From Mactromeris polynyma (lineage: Eukaryota; Mollusca; Bivalvia; Venerida; Mactridae), in the NCBI GenBank assembly GCA_032209605.1, contig JASFXZ010000005.1:23858905-23922904 (forward strand): a DNA stretch of 64,000 bases, given 5' to 3'. The position numbers and the translations under genes were made by a program. Below are positions 10,800 to 23,789 of the stretch, piece after piece; the first letter of the stretch is position 1; each line of letters begins with the position of its first letter. The notes beneath the pieces were generated by a model. That model was not told the origin of the DNA, did not search any database, and worked only from the letters and a program-made list of their open reading frames with translations.

Positions 10800-12470
10800 A
10801 TGTCAGAATTTCAAATCAGACCCTATCTAGGTTGAAATCTAATAAAACTATGACAGTGATAAGTCTCCTCTATCAATTGTTTTTAATGAATTGATAACAA
10901 TTAAAAATCTATTTTAAAACTGGTTTCCTGAACTACTCTATTTTTAGAACACGGAAATTAAATGTAAAATCCCGACTGTTATCGTCAAGGTAAATACCCG
11001 TTTTCGTTTTTAAAAAATACAGAAGACTTTAAAGCTAAAACAAAGGTTAGTTATTTAAATGTTCATTATTTATGTTGTTATATATTGAAATACAATTTCA
11101 ATTTAACATTATCTGTTCGTTACAATAGTTGTAAAAACTCGCTCATGTTATAAGCTTTTTATCGAGTTGTTTTTAAGTAAACTAAACACGAAAGTAAAGA
11201 TTAGTCTGATGTATGTTTTACATTACTTTATATGAAGACAGTCTTATTTATAACATTTGAATTTTTCTTAATGTTATATATTAATCGGAATTATACACAA
11301 CTTGGAGTTATGATACATCCGGTCCTAGATTCGGTTTCGTATATGTTTGCTTCGATCAAAAAAATGAGAAATACAGTCGTTTTCATCTTTAATAAACTGT
11401 AAATTCTTTATTACTATCCTGTTTCTATGCGTAGTATTAAACATAAAACGATAGAAAGTTATATTACTTGATAAATTCGTGTGTTATATATAATAGATCT
11501 ACTACTTTTTTATTGTATAATACGCCATCGCATATATCATGTTAATTTATCACATTAAAGAGTATAAAATCATGTTTTAACATACATATATTTAAGACTA
11601 CATTTTAATTTTCTTACGAGAATTCAAATTACAGGAAAATATAGCACATAATGTACCTATAAATAAATGCCAACTCAACAAATTCATTGTCATACCGGAA
11701 ACACTTTGTCACGCAGAAAGATTTCCCGTTTCGATATCGAAATAATATTAAACTTGTCTACTTATGAATGATGATATTTCCGTATGCTTCATTCGAAATT
11801 CGTCTATATGAAATGTCAGTTGTAAAAATCAGGGTAATTTTGCATTTAAGTACAAATTTTCTTCCGGTAGAAATACATATTTGAAATATGCGCAGGTCAC
11901 AGTATAGAATCTGAAAATCATGGTCTGGGACATTATCATGCTGCACAAAGTAGTTTTATATTAGACAGAGGATTTTTGTATACTTTTTATAACCAGCTCA
12001 AATCATTGTTTAATGTATTAAAACATAGTTACCTGAGTATTGCATTGAACGATAGTACAAGTATCATTATTGGCTCATCACAAGGAAATAAAAGCATCCA
12101 TTGCGTGATAAAGGTACATGGAAATGGTGAAATATTCAACGACTAGACTGTTCTTTTAAAGGTCCGACGCGTTCCGCTAAAACGATCCACTTTTTGTAAA
12201 TATGTAAAAGACATTTTCTGGATATTAATGTAGTTTTAATTAAGATTTGCAAGTACAATTTGAACAATGACATAACTGTCACATCGTGTCCTCAAAAATA
12301 TAATAACAACGAACTACTCAATTAATTAATGATGTTTTAATAAAGAGGGGACAAAGATTCGTGAATAGATTCCTCCATAAATCTCATAGTGCTCGTTAGA
12401 AAATAGTCGTGACAGACATGATAAACTACGCATACACAGAAGGGGCACAATACATAATACTCCGTAGTTG
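10800..12470. other. Gene-free stretch
   Basis: AT-rich sequence with no supported coding region and no clear repeat on either strand. Confidence 0.45.
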
Positions 12471-12477
12471 TTCTTAA

Positions 12478-12645
12478 TGGTCGGCCAGGTCATTCCTTGC
12501 GCCCATGGTCCCAAGCGTTTTTCCCTTTCACCTCTTTAGTGCCTGATGTTTAGTAGACTGTTGTCTGTATGTCCGAGCGTCTGTATTGGGAGGCATTGTC
12601 TTTTGTATGCGGCGTTCCCTGTAGAAACTTTATCTCTATCTCGTA
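12478..12645 (+). repeat. 3' module of a dispersed repeat (third copy)
   Basis: It shares 'tggtcggccagg..ttgcgcccatg', 'atgtttagtag' and 'gaggcattgtc..tgtatgcggcgttccct' with the 3' parts of the larger repeats at 61724-62312 and 62961-63530, in the same orientation. The 5' 400 bp of those repeats is absent here. The class was not recognised; it may be a SINE or a non-autonomous element tail. Confidence 0.75.
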
Positions 12646-12749
12646 CATATATGTTGGGTGTCGCCTTGGAACGGTCAAAGTTAAACACCACTGGGAGAAA
12701 AACGTCTCTGAGAGTCATCCATAGAGTTAGTGGATGTTATTAACAGTGC

Positions 12750-14970
12750 GTGAAGTAATGGATATTCAGCGCCAAAACGTACTTATACTTTCACAAAATC
12801 TCTAGAGAAACACCTACCTGAGAACTCTTACCAAGAGAAATATATTTTCGTCTAATTCAAAACTTCAAACTAAGAACATTTCGTATATTCTTAGTTTGTA
12901 TTTAACGCAATACCTGCTGCGTGTGAAATTCCTAACTCTAGATTCAACACGGACATTCTAACATTAAAAGTACCATAGCTTACTGCACGTAGCGGTTCAG
13001 AAGTACATGTACTAACATTACGTCAAATACTTCTCAAAACATACGAAACCGGTTCTAATAACAATTTAATGATATCCTATGTGCTTTTTGTTTTTAAGTG
13101 TTCGTAAAACATCCACGATCCCACTCCAGCACAAGTTCATGAGCTGCCTTCTTAACAATCTTTAAACATTTGTCAATATATCAGAAGTCAATCGCAGAAA
13201 GTTCTGCACGCAATGTTTAAAGTTGAACATTGGCCGTCTAACCTTGGTTTTATCGCTGGCACCACGACATCAATCAAATGTCGATGTTAAGGTCACCTCA
13301 ATAAAAGATTCGTAGATTAACTTCTGCTTGATTTATCGCACAAAAGAAACTTCCATGCGTTTGCATGTGTCGTGCCTCCGTTTGCACAATGTTCGATTGT
13401 GATATGACGCAACACGTGCGTAGTTGACGACATTGCTTTTGTATTCAACATATTAATGACAGATGTTTCATTTCTTGTAACGCCATAAGTTTTTGGCTTT
13501 GGATTGACAACTTATTTTGAAATTATACTTTTTGCGACTTTTTGTGATTTAAACGAGTTTTTTTTGTCAAAGAATGGAAACGCGTGTTGCGTAACTCAAC
13601 GTGTTATGACATATCAGCATGATATTTGGTAGAATTCTATGTAATTATTTTATGTATGAAAGCGTTTAAGATGTAAGGATACCATTGGCGATGTATATAC
13701 AAAATTTTTTTTTCTAAAAAGCGTCATTCGGTATTTTTTGCTGACAAAGTTATCTAAGGCTTTTTGGTGTTCTAATAAATGTGAAAGGCATAAACAATTG
13801 TGATTCTTTTTATTTCAAATACACCAATACGTAAGTATCTGATTTTAAAATACTTGACAAGAAATTTGTGTTCGACGCAAATGAATGAGTACGGACGACA
13901 GAATCGTTAATTTCCACATAAAACATTCGGGACATCATCAATATTCATATTCCACGCGATTGACTTCTTGATTCACACTGCATCATCATGCGATTAAGGT
14001 TATAATGCCCAAGATAAAACTACCCTGCCTCATGATGCGTATAAATATTGTCGTAGTCTCATCTGATATTTTCCCCGCCGTGCCAAACGTTTAAGATCGG
14101 AGGAGGTAGAATGTACCAGACAAGTATATATTATCACAGAATTCCTCTATAGTTATATTGGGAATGAAACAGATCGTGATAGAATAAATAGTATCCAACG
14201 AACGCTCCTAGCATACTTGAAATATCAACTACAGCGCGACCTCTCCAGAGTGGCCCTCTCTTGAACAACAGTCCTTTTCAACCACCGCATCATTTTTTAC
14301 TGAAGTAACAGTAAGAATTTAGTCATTATAACCTCTCCCCACAGCAATAATCAGAGTGTGTCTTCAAAATGGCCATATGTAGAGATTGTATTGTACTTCC
14401 TATTACAAGAGGTTAAACGGTCAGTAAAGTTGACCAATTTTTGACACATTGACATTATGTTTATTATTTGGATATACGATATGATACTTTGTTTCGAAAT
14501 TAAGGCATTTTGCCCATGATTCATTATTACAAGTTACATAACTACATACATTTTGTTTAATCAAGAAATAATACATGTTTTGATTACTGGTATACATCAT
14601 CCTTATAGAAAACACATATTATCATATGCAACACATTGTACATATGCATGTTAACCATAAATATATATAGGAATAAGTGGTGAGAGAAAAGAATGCACAT
14701 CAAACATCATTTCATTTATAGCAATCATAAGTACTAAGAATGACTGAGGTAATGTAATACAGACTAAAATACAAAAAAACGAACATCAAAACCAAAAAAC
14801 AACAACATAATGATTTCAATACTTAGAGATAAAAGTGCTCTTAATTTGTTTTACAATGATTGTTCTCTCAATTCTAAGCTCTTAAATAAATAAACTGACA
14901 AGTTTTTTACTACCTTTTCATTACTGGATTGTAGCAATTCTCTAAACTTTAGTATGTTTGGGTTTTGTCT
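12750..14970. other. Gene-free stretch
   Basis: No supported gene or named element. Palindromic 'cgcaacacgtgcg' occurs at about 13408, and a related 'cgcgtgttgcgtaactcaacg' is near 13580; these may be degraded element ends. Confidence 0.4.
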
Positions 14971-14977
14971 ATAATAA

Positions 14978-15884
14978 TCAAAGCACAAAAGTGCTGTGGG
15001 ACGGTACCACTCGTCTCTGTAGCCAAGCTGGCAACTCGTTGCATACAAGTTTCCGTTTTGTAACTAGACAGTTTATAATATCAAAGTTTGTGTTAATAGG
15101 TAAGATGGTTTGCATGGAATATGAAACAAAAATAAAACATAAGACAGAAATGCGAAAAAGAATAAAAAATTATTGAAAAATAGTAAACATTTTTCCAAAA
15201 GATCTTCAATCCGACTTGTTCTAGAAATGCTAGATTTTCAAACCGAAATAAAGAAAAATGGTCAGTAATAATGGTAGAACCTTAAAATTGTAAAACAAGT
15301 GAAATGTTTGTCACGATTGTAAAACAAAGATATCAGACCCTTTATGTAACGTTTGTGGATATTTAATTATAAAATGACATATCAAATTATATCAGCACGG
15401 ACTTAGAGTAAAATCAGTATGCCCAGGCATAAAGTTATGATATCACTTGCTTGCCATAGGTTATGAGTTATCTTGTTGTAGTGGGGTATTTTCCAATTAA
15501 TTTTCCAAGCACAGATTGAGGTGTACGTAGAAAGATGACACCGATGATTTTCGTAGTCGTGCGCAACGAGACCATATCTACGATAAATCCAAAACTGTAA
15601 ACAAACTCGTGTGTATTAATACATTGCTTTAAACCCCAGCTGAACTCCCCAGAAACAGCTAATTAGTTCACAAAGTCACCTTTTCAACATTTCATTTTAT
15701 TGAAAAGTTTAGGATATTATTTCGTTCGGTGAACTTTGGAACTATTTTGTTTGCGTAGTAATTAGGCCGATGTGGACGTTTTTGACATGTTACCGGCTTT
15801 CAGTCTTTTTCGTGTTTTGAAAACTGGAACCAATTGTTGTATGCCTCTCAAATTGCCACTACTATAGACGGTACCGTCCAAAAA
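14978..15884 (-). mobile_element. GGACGGTACC-TIR element, copy 1
   Basis: An element of about 900 bp homologous along its length to 58683-60091 in the opposite orientation. Its ends form short inverted repeats: 'gggacggtaccactcg' at about 14998 and 'gacggtaccgtcc' at 15867-15879. A small hairpin, 'agcacaaaagtgct', lies just outside the left TIR and is shared with copy 2, so it belongs to the element. There is no coding capacity, consistent with a non-autonomous DNA transposon. No clear TSD was seen. Confidence 0.75.
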
Positions 15885-15889
15885 GTGAT

Positions 15890-17750
15890 ATACTTGTTTC
15901 TATAGCTATAAATAGATATTGCAATATATAAAAAAATTATATATAGTATTTATTTTATCAACTGGCAAGTACAAAGTACATACATTATAACACTGATTAG
16001 GTACGGTTGATACATTTCATTTGGACTATGTCATGTAAGCCTTTAAATACGAGATTATACCGTAAGTAGTGTTCATATAACTATAAATATTGAAAAAGTT
16101 TACCACATAGATGACTATTGTATAAGAATGTTAAGTGACATAATCGTATGATTTAGAAACTTCCTCTGTGATTAATTACTCTTTTACTTAAATATACTAA
16201 TGTATTTCGAAAGTACATACAATGTACCTGTATATGACCATAACATGACTGATATAAGATGTAACTTAATGATAACTTCGGTTACACTATAACTTACGTA
16301 ATTTTACTCCGAGACAGATCACTTCATTATCGAAAACCGGCACATTCTCCGTAAAATACATCATATACTCATGTGTATGTGGACCTTTGAAAACTTATCA
16401 AACTTATTTTGACAGGTCCACGACTTTCTTTGCCTAAACGATGCTTAAATTGTTTAAAATACATGTTCTCTCATACATTACGTCTTCTCTAAAACGGACG
16501 TCTTTCCCAACAGCAATTTTCGATGATTTTAAGACATTGTAAATTTTGTGATTCGTGTGATATTGATTATGAAATACATCTGTTTGTTATGCCACCGTCA
16601 TGAAATGGAGGAAGGGCATATCATATTACCCATATAATGTAACATATTGTGGTGTGTTCGTATGTCTGTCAATCTGTCCGTCAGTTCGTCCGTCCGTGCA
16701 AAATCGTTACTTGCCAAGAACTTTGCTGCCAACCGTGGGATTTTAACTTGACAGAGATGATCGCCACAATCGGATGTGTCTAAAAGGTAAACTGTCACTG
16801 TACATCGTCCGTTTCCGGACCAGAACTTTGTTGTCTGCAGTGGTATTTTAAAAACTTGAATACGCTGATCGCTAAAGATATAAATTAATAATCACTCTTG
16901 TAACTTTTATTCAACAAAATGTTTTTCTCTGCTTGAAAGGCCCGTTTAAGCCGAAAATATTGTTTTCGTTGTCATCAGATAATTATAAGTTTTACCTTGC
17001 GTTAAATATAGTAACTTTAAAAGGAGTGACATGCATACCGTGATGAGGTTATCGACTTGAATAACCACATTCTTAAGATAATAATTTAGTAACATAATCA
17101 CATACCGTTTGTATCAGCTTAATGGGTTCACATATTTAGTAGTTACCTCAAGTCTGAAGAATGTAACCTTTGTTCAATTTGGTTAGGCAGCAACTTAGAA
17201 ATACTTTTTTTAATCTACTGGCTTTATTGCCGGAAATCGCTTCGACGAATTTGTGTAACTTAGAATGTGCATAGTTTTAATATCTGATCCAAAGGGGATA
17301 CAATCATGGAATGCATATATCGAAAATGAATAAGCGGACACATTTTACGAAAAATAATACACATATAAAGCATGACTGACCACCATAATAGCACAGGCGA
17401 GACTATTGCTAAAGCTGATTAGCTTAAGTAAATATGATATACAACTAAACATCAATAATGAGGCCTCCATTGATTCCTAAGAAAGTCGATCGTATTACAC
17501 AGTTGGTCTGATTATTGCGGTAATGTGTGGAAGAAAAAATGAAAATAGGTTTATGCATGAGCATAGTTTATAACGTGCTTATTAGTTCGGTGGTTTTAAT
17601 TTTGAAAGGGTCTTTGTAAATGGCATTTCAATGTACATGCATTTATACGACTTGTTTTTGTTTTACAAGACTAATATCAAGCACCAGATATAATATTGTG
17701 CAATGAACGTTTAATCAGGTGTTAGGAAATCAAACTATGCAATATTTCGA
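15890..17750. other. Gene-free stretch with a decayed 'gtccgtccgtcc'-type repeat
   Basis: The region 16590-16860 contains 'gtctgtcaatctgtccgtc' followed by 'cgtccgtccgtgc' and two 'ccg..agaactttg' segments about 90 bp apart. This is a style of dispersed repeat common in marine invertebrate genomes. The rest shows no supported gene. Confidence 0.35.
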
Positions 17751-17754
17751 TCAT

Positions 17755-18125
17755 AGTGGTCCAGACTTTGATGTGATCACGCCCAAATACAATCCATTAG
17801 TAGATATCCACATAAGCTTACATCATACCAAGTTTGATAACAATAAGTAATAACGAAATTTGGTGACAATAGGTCAATCTAAACTAAAGCTACAGAACAG
17901 AGAACATGTTTCTACTTTCTGCCATAGTGACATTGACAAGACCACACCTAAATATAACCCAAAGGTATGTCTCCACATAAGCTTCCTACATATCAAGTTT
18001 GGCGACAGTAAAAGTTATTTAGCGGAATTTATTCAAAGTGATATTTACCTTGACGTGAGCACGCCCAACCAAACTCTCAAGGTATGTCTCTACATTTGCT
18101 TGTTACGCACCGAAGTTTTAGATCA
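17755..18125 (+). repeat. Decayed tandem repeat of bivalve type
   Basis: Three degenerate units align on 'ccacataagctt..at.ccaagtttg' (about 17808, 17973) and 'ggtatgtctctac..ccgaagttt' (about 18080). Links such as 'gacaataggtcaa' and 'agttatttagcggaa' connect them. Established knowledge: bivalve genomes carry abundant repeats of this wording. It supports the mollusc assignment. The frame at 17860-18159 is a by-product of the repeat. Confidence 0.55.
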
Positions 18126-19033
18126 AACTTGGTTAATTAATCGAGTCAGTAATTACTAAATAAGTAAGTCCCTATATTTTTATACTTAAGTATGAGTGAA
18201 ACGCTCCAATTCCGTTTTAAACTCCTAGTATTCCTTCATGGCTTCAATGATACACACACTAGATCATCAGTTGTCAGATATGCTAAGCGAATTGCCGTTA
18301 GTAATACAGACAGTACATAATATAATTACAATATCAAAATATTACCTAAATCAGCAATTAATTATCAGAAATATATCCATACAACATACGTATCTCACAG
18401 ACAGAGTGAACACCAGTTTGAAAATTCATTTCACTAAATAATATCGGAAAACAGGCACTTTATGTATGTAAATGAAAGCGGGGAACCAGTGGATATTGAC
18501 TCGTATTTCATTTCATTTTCAGGATAAATTGTGTCTATGCAAATTAATTATACCACGGTCGATTCCATAATATAATAGACTATCTGGTAACGTCAGTAAA
18601 ACAAATATTTATTCAGAGCTATAACAAAATAGAACTTCCAATCTAAAACCACCAGATCAATCAACCATTTATTCCATTTAATGCATCGTATGCTTCCTTC
18701 GATATACAGGACACGTTGTCCTTAGAAATGTACCGTTATGTGACAAACATCGACGCCCTGGCAATTAGAAAAGCATTGAGATAAATGATATATTAGACGC
18801 AATTAAAAACGCAACTATTTGAATTAGGCGGTATTTTGCAGTACCAAATTTCAAAAGCGAGTTACAGTTCTCTATGTTTTAATTCTTGTTCAAAATGTTG
18901 TTAAACTATAGACCAATTGTTTTCAATTTCATTATTGATTACTTTTATGAAATTGTGTTTGGGAAATAAAGAATGTGCTTGCCTTTGTTATGTCACTATC
19001 AATATGCACATTTATTTGGTTGCGTTTTTAATG

Positions 19034-19118
19034 TACAGTAAATCCTCAATAATAAGATCACCTTTGGGACCCTTGAAACTGAGAGGTCTTATTATTAAGT
19101 TGGTCTTAATACTGAAGT
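19034..19118 (+). mobile_element. Tigger/ISL2EU-like terminal hairpin
   Basis: Starts TACAGTAAATCCTCAATAATAAG and returns as GGTCTTATTATTAAG about 40 bp later, followed by 'ttggtcttaatactga'. The CAGTA-A-TCC start and ATAAGAnC..GGTCTTAT stem are those of a common invertebrate element terminus. A relative lies at 34866-34945. Only one end was recognised. Confidence 0.5.
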
Positions 19119-19414
19119 TGAATAAAGAGAAAAACAGTCAAAATGGACTCGTTGTTTATAGTTTTCCTGATTAATGTCTGTCATCGTTACCTGATCATTA
19201 TAACCTGACCCTCAGCAGTATGTAATGTGTCTGATATATTGTCTGATATATTGATATGATGACTTGGTGAAACCATGATAAGTATACCACGATAAGTTGA
19301 GAGTGACGTCGTGCAATGTTTACATCGTTTGACCACCTTCATTGATCAAAATAGGTAAATCAAATAACAAGCAACCCTATTTATTGTGATATCGATTTCT
19401 TTAAACTAACAGCC

Positions 19415-19505
19415 GTGAGAGCTCCGATGATAGCGAGTCCGCGCCTTACAGTGCTAATTAAGCTTTTTAGTTTTGGGTCCGAGTTCGAGACCATCGGGCG
19501 GTAGT
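19415..19505 (+). repeat. tRNA-like (SINE head?) fragment
   Basis: Contains 'gggtccgagttcgagacc', a good RNA polymerase III B-box, preceded by 'gatgatagcgagtccgcgcc' in A-box position. It does not fold into a full cloverleaf with a matching acceptor stem, so it is better read as a tRNA-derived SINE head or a decayed tRNA than as a working tRNA gene. Confidence 0.35.
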
Positions 19506-19954
19506 TTTTTTCTTTTCATTACAATATTATATATTTCGTTGGTCATCTACAGTTGTACTATCACGACTTATACTAATTAATGTTTGCTCGAATATGATTA
19601 ATTAAAAACATTGTATAGCATGTGTATTTATAACCTATTAACTTATAACGATATGGTTTCATGAATTTTAAAGTGCACGATATCGATTCATCGTGCAGTA
19701 GATTTACATGTACATTTATCGCTACACACTCACAGTATATGGAATAAAGTTGATATGGCTACTTCGAAAAACGTAAGGGGTTCAAATGAACATTTTAGCG
19801 ACGACGCTATATCCATCATTAAACACTTTTGATTTAACGACAAAGGAATAAGACGATAACAAAAAAACCCCAGACAGAAACGACAAACAAGAAGTTATTG
19901 ACGAGCACTGAGTAAGGGATGAAAATTCATATTGTCCATAAAAAATGGGAGGCA

Positions 19955-20035
19955 GGAATGTGTCTCGAACTCACGCCCAATCTATTGGTCGAAGTTACTA
20001 GTCAGAAGCGCTACCAATTGAGCTATCGCTATTGT
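19955..20035 (-). repeat. tRNA-like (SINE head?) fragment
   Basis: The minus strand reads 'tagctcaattggtagcgc' (A-box/D-arm) and 'gtgagttcgagacacattc' (B-box/T-arm with 4 of 5 stem pairs). The anticodon arm is not credible and the acceptor ends do not pair, so it is not called as a tRNA. It points away from the similar fragment at 19415. Confidence 0.4.
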
Positions 20036-20059
20036 CTACATTGAGCGATAATTCATCAA

Positions 20060-23000
20060 CATTTAATACTAATCCTGAAGATAATAGGCATGATAATGAC
20101 CGTAAGGTGCTATACATGTATCGGAAAGTGGGTATGGTCGTGTTTACTATCGACTTATCTTAACTTAGTTATATCACAATGACTGCACACAGGAAACCAA
20201 ATTACAAAATGAACGCAGGGCTGGTTCTCTGTCTTTACTGTCTTTGAGGCAGGGAACCAGAATAAAAACGAGGCGGTCAATACACATGCTTGGTCCTGAA
20301 CAGTGAGCGGGCTATTGTTCGCCGTAACTGAACGAAGGGCTGGGATACAAAACACCGGTCAATAGCAAAACTCGCGCGCTGTTTCGTAACGTTTGCGACT
20401 GTTCATCTTACTGAACGCAAGGCTGTATTGTGAATAAAGTGGCATTACCGTGGCCACGCCCGTCCGATAAAGTCTCAGCAAGCTTATCTCCCCTTTCTCT
20501 TCATGGTGGGGTTATACAGGCAAACGTTGATTCAGTTGTATCCAGAGATTCTGTTAAGTTTTGTTAAAAAAACAATAAAATGGATTTTTGTAGTAACATT
20601 TCTATGACCTCTACTGTTATATGATTATCTGTGAAACCGTGGCTGCTGTGACCGTATATATAAAGCATCGAAAAGATTCTCTTTGCCAAAGATATCAACG
20701 TTCATTACGTTTCGTGTAAAAATCCACTCGATCTCAATATTTCGGCCACAGTTGGCCTGTTTCAAGAGCAATGCAGACGTATCTCAGTATAAACTATCCA
20801 CAAATTGCTTCAATCACAATTCGTCGTCATGGCGACATTTAAACAACATACGCTAAGTACGTTAATAGTGAACAAGGCATTCACCTACGCAGCGAGAAGT
20901 CGAAGTTCCCGATATGAGTTCGATCCTATCGATAGGGATGACACTAAAATAATAAACGCATCACTGTTTATGTTCGCGCCCGATTAATTGTTGAACTTAT
21001 TGAATTTCTCATCATTAAATCAAAACAAAATGTTATGAATACAAATACTGCAAGATATATTCCAGTAGTGCGAGGAGGAAGTGTAATTGAGTCTATTTAC
21101 ATGTAAATTGAAATAAAAATAAATATTGAAGAAACTAAATACTAATGTTATGTTCATTTAGGTAATCAACGACATTAGGTAATCAAACAAAAACAGTAGA
21201 TAAACTCCAGACAATTTGTATAATTTTAGCACGTATTAAAACATTTTCAATATATATATTATATATGTTGATCAATTGAATAATGTTTTGATTATTCATA
21301 TTATTGACGGGTAGCAGTTTTTAATCAATGAAGACATACATTTTTCGTTACAGGTAAATTGTCGTTATTTTTTTGGGTCAAAATATGCTTAGTCGTGATG
21401 GATTTTACATCACTGCATTGTCATTTCTCTTACAGGTTTCCCGATATTAGTATATGCTCAATTGAAGCGGTCATAAGATAAGATAAGATTAGAAATGTTT
21501 TTTGTTATTATAAATCAGTAAGGGAATTTAAATACAAACATGAGCTCAGTTAACTATTGATCAATATAACCACTACATATGTTTATCAAGGTGTGTGTTG
21601 ATCGGTAATAAATGAATGTTACACCACAAATATTTTGGAGAATCTATCTAATGGTAAAACATCGTGTGCGAGATAATAAATTCGACCACAATGTCCTTAC
21701 CACAGGGTGAGTTTGTCCTTTTAAAGTGATAAAGTACTGTATCACCTTGCAACTAGATAGGACATGACACATGTTGCACCACACGTAGTTTGTCTTAAAA
21801 TTGCTTCTTACCTCAGTTGTCATTTCTTCAATTTAATATTGTGTAACATTATACTTTTTGTACTGCGTTTGCTGGGAGTGTTTTCACATTTAATCGGCAT
21901 GTTTATATAACAACGAATAAAAATATCGAGCAGGAAAAGCCACCCACAAATGTGAAAGTTAACAACCACTCCTAAAGCACTAAAAGATATGGATACATGT
22001 ATATATGCATGTTTATATGTGTATCTATACCCACATTACAAAGGCAAAATTGGCATAAGACACAAACATAAAGGACGGATGAAATCCCGTTTTTGGAACG
22101 GTCAGTAGGGAGTTTAATCTGATTTAAGAGTCCACCCAGTCTGTCTCACACCTATCCTACCATCAGCTGCGGCCCTTTATGGAGACGTATTCAGTCTTCT
22201 TTTATTCCGTTCATACAAAATACATTTAAGGTATCGGACCGGTAACAGCGGTCTATTTTTTCAGTTGCCTATAAATTACAATTATGTAAGAAGATTCAAT
22301 GGTTTCTTTTAATGTCAGGAGAATTGGTTAAATGTTTTATGTTATTGCAATTATCTCGTAAAAATCCGAAACTGGCATAATGCAGTACCAAATGAATGTT
22401 TCAATCCGAATTCCAAATCCCATGACACCCTAAACAAAACACCATTGGTAAGGGAATTCATTTACGGTTAAAGAACCAGATAGATAGATAAATATAAAGG
22501 GAGTTTGATACTTTCTACATTGAAATGCACTGAAATACTTTTCTAATTGGTCACCCAACATTTCTGTTGTCACTGTGTATACATTATGACAGACATTTTG
22601 AAAGCATATACCTTTGTACAACCTAGTGTAAAATTTGGTTTTCAAAATATTGAGTTATGAGTAAGAATGAAGTTAAACCAATTCAGTTAATGTACAATTC
22701 TCTGTATTAATTTGAAATAACAAGAAGTAACTAATTAGAAAAGCCTTTAAGTGTACATACAATAATCACACCTGACGTCTCTTGATAATTTTTGCTCTTG
22801 CATCATCAGGACGAAAAACACTTCGATTCATTATGTTTGCTTTTTTGCATTTTGTTTATATATAGTTAACGGATCAACGTGATATATCGTAAAATTGCAT
22901 GCGCATGTAGTCTTGTTAATGCCTGGGTTTTTAACTGTCTGACGTGACTGTGTATATAGTCCAGCAGAACCAAAAGTGGACGTAGATTTTGGGTAGATAA

Positions 23001-23660
23001 AATTGTTTTGCATGAATTTGGTTACCTTGGTGACTTATATCATTCTATTGAAGATTCCGTTTGATGACAAAATGCCACCATTGAGCGTCTTGAGAAATTC
23101 AAGATGACGTCCAAAATGGCGGCCAAATATAAGAATGTTTTGTTTGACACATTTTACGCATTGATCGTTCGGGCATTTGGTTAAAAAGTACAGGTTTTCA
23201 GGATGTCTATGTTTGATTTACCTCTTTCCGGCTTTAGTATACATTCCCGCCATATTTACTGCCACGATAGCAGTTGTTATGCTGTGTATGTCACATAAAT
23301 ACATGTATGTAACGAAAATAACCAGTATTCCCATATAGTAGAAGTTAATGTGTAGTGATCAGTATGACAGTAATATAGTAAGTAACACTCATTATAGCAT
23401 GCATTTACATTCGTCAGAGATAATGTTGCAGGAGTACATACAGAGAAAGCTGGGCTCATATGAAGTGTAACTCGTATTTGACGGCTACAGTGAATACAAA
23501 ATGTACCTGCAATCTCAGACAATACTGACGTTTTAGCTCTACTGGCAAAAGGCCTGTTAACTCTGTTAACTTTTCATTTATGAATATTAACAACACTACT
23601 TACTGGATAAATCTTGAAATACACTATACAAAATGTTAAACAATCTGCTTCAAGGTTACA
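20060..23660. other. Gene-free stretch
   Basis: Short frames only. A GC-richer part at about 20200-20480 has no reading frame of interest. 'gacgtccaaaatggcggcc' at about 23105 is a second YY1-like site resembling that at 4540. No element ends were recognised. Confidence 0.4.
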
Positions 23661-23670
23661 CATATTTTTA

Positions 23671-23787
23671 AATTGAAGAGAAATTGCGCGAAATTGCCTT
23701 GGTGGTTAACGTAAGATTTGATTGGTTTACAAAATACTAAATATGCATGTATCAAAACCATGTTAGTACGGCTGCGCCGAAAAAAGA
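23671..23787 (-). repeat. Dispersed repeat copy (partner at 299-382)
   Basis: The inverted partner of 299-382, with a 32-base identical core at 23690-23721. It carries about 30 extra bases between the core and the shared 'cagccgtac' block. Confidence 0.7.
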
Positions 23788-23789
23788 TC

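Noticed and set aside
19955..20035. Functional tRNA gene on the minus strand
   Set aside because: A- and B-boxes are present, but the anticodon arm and acceptor stem do not form.
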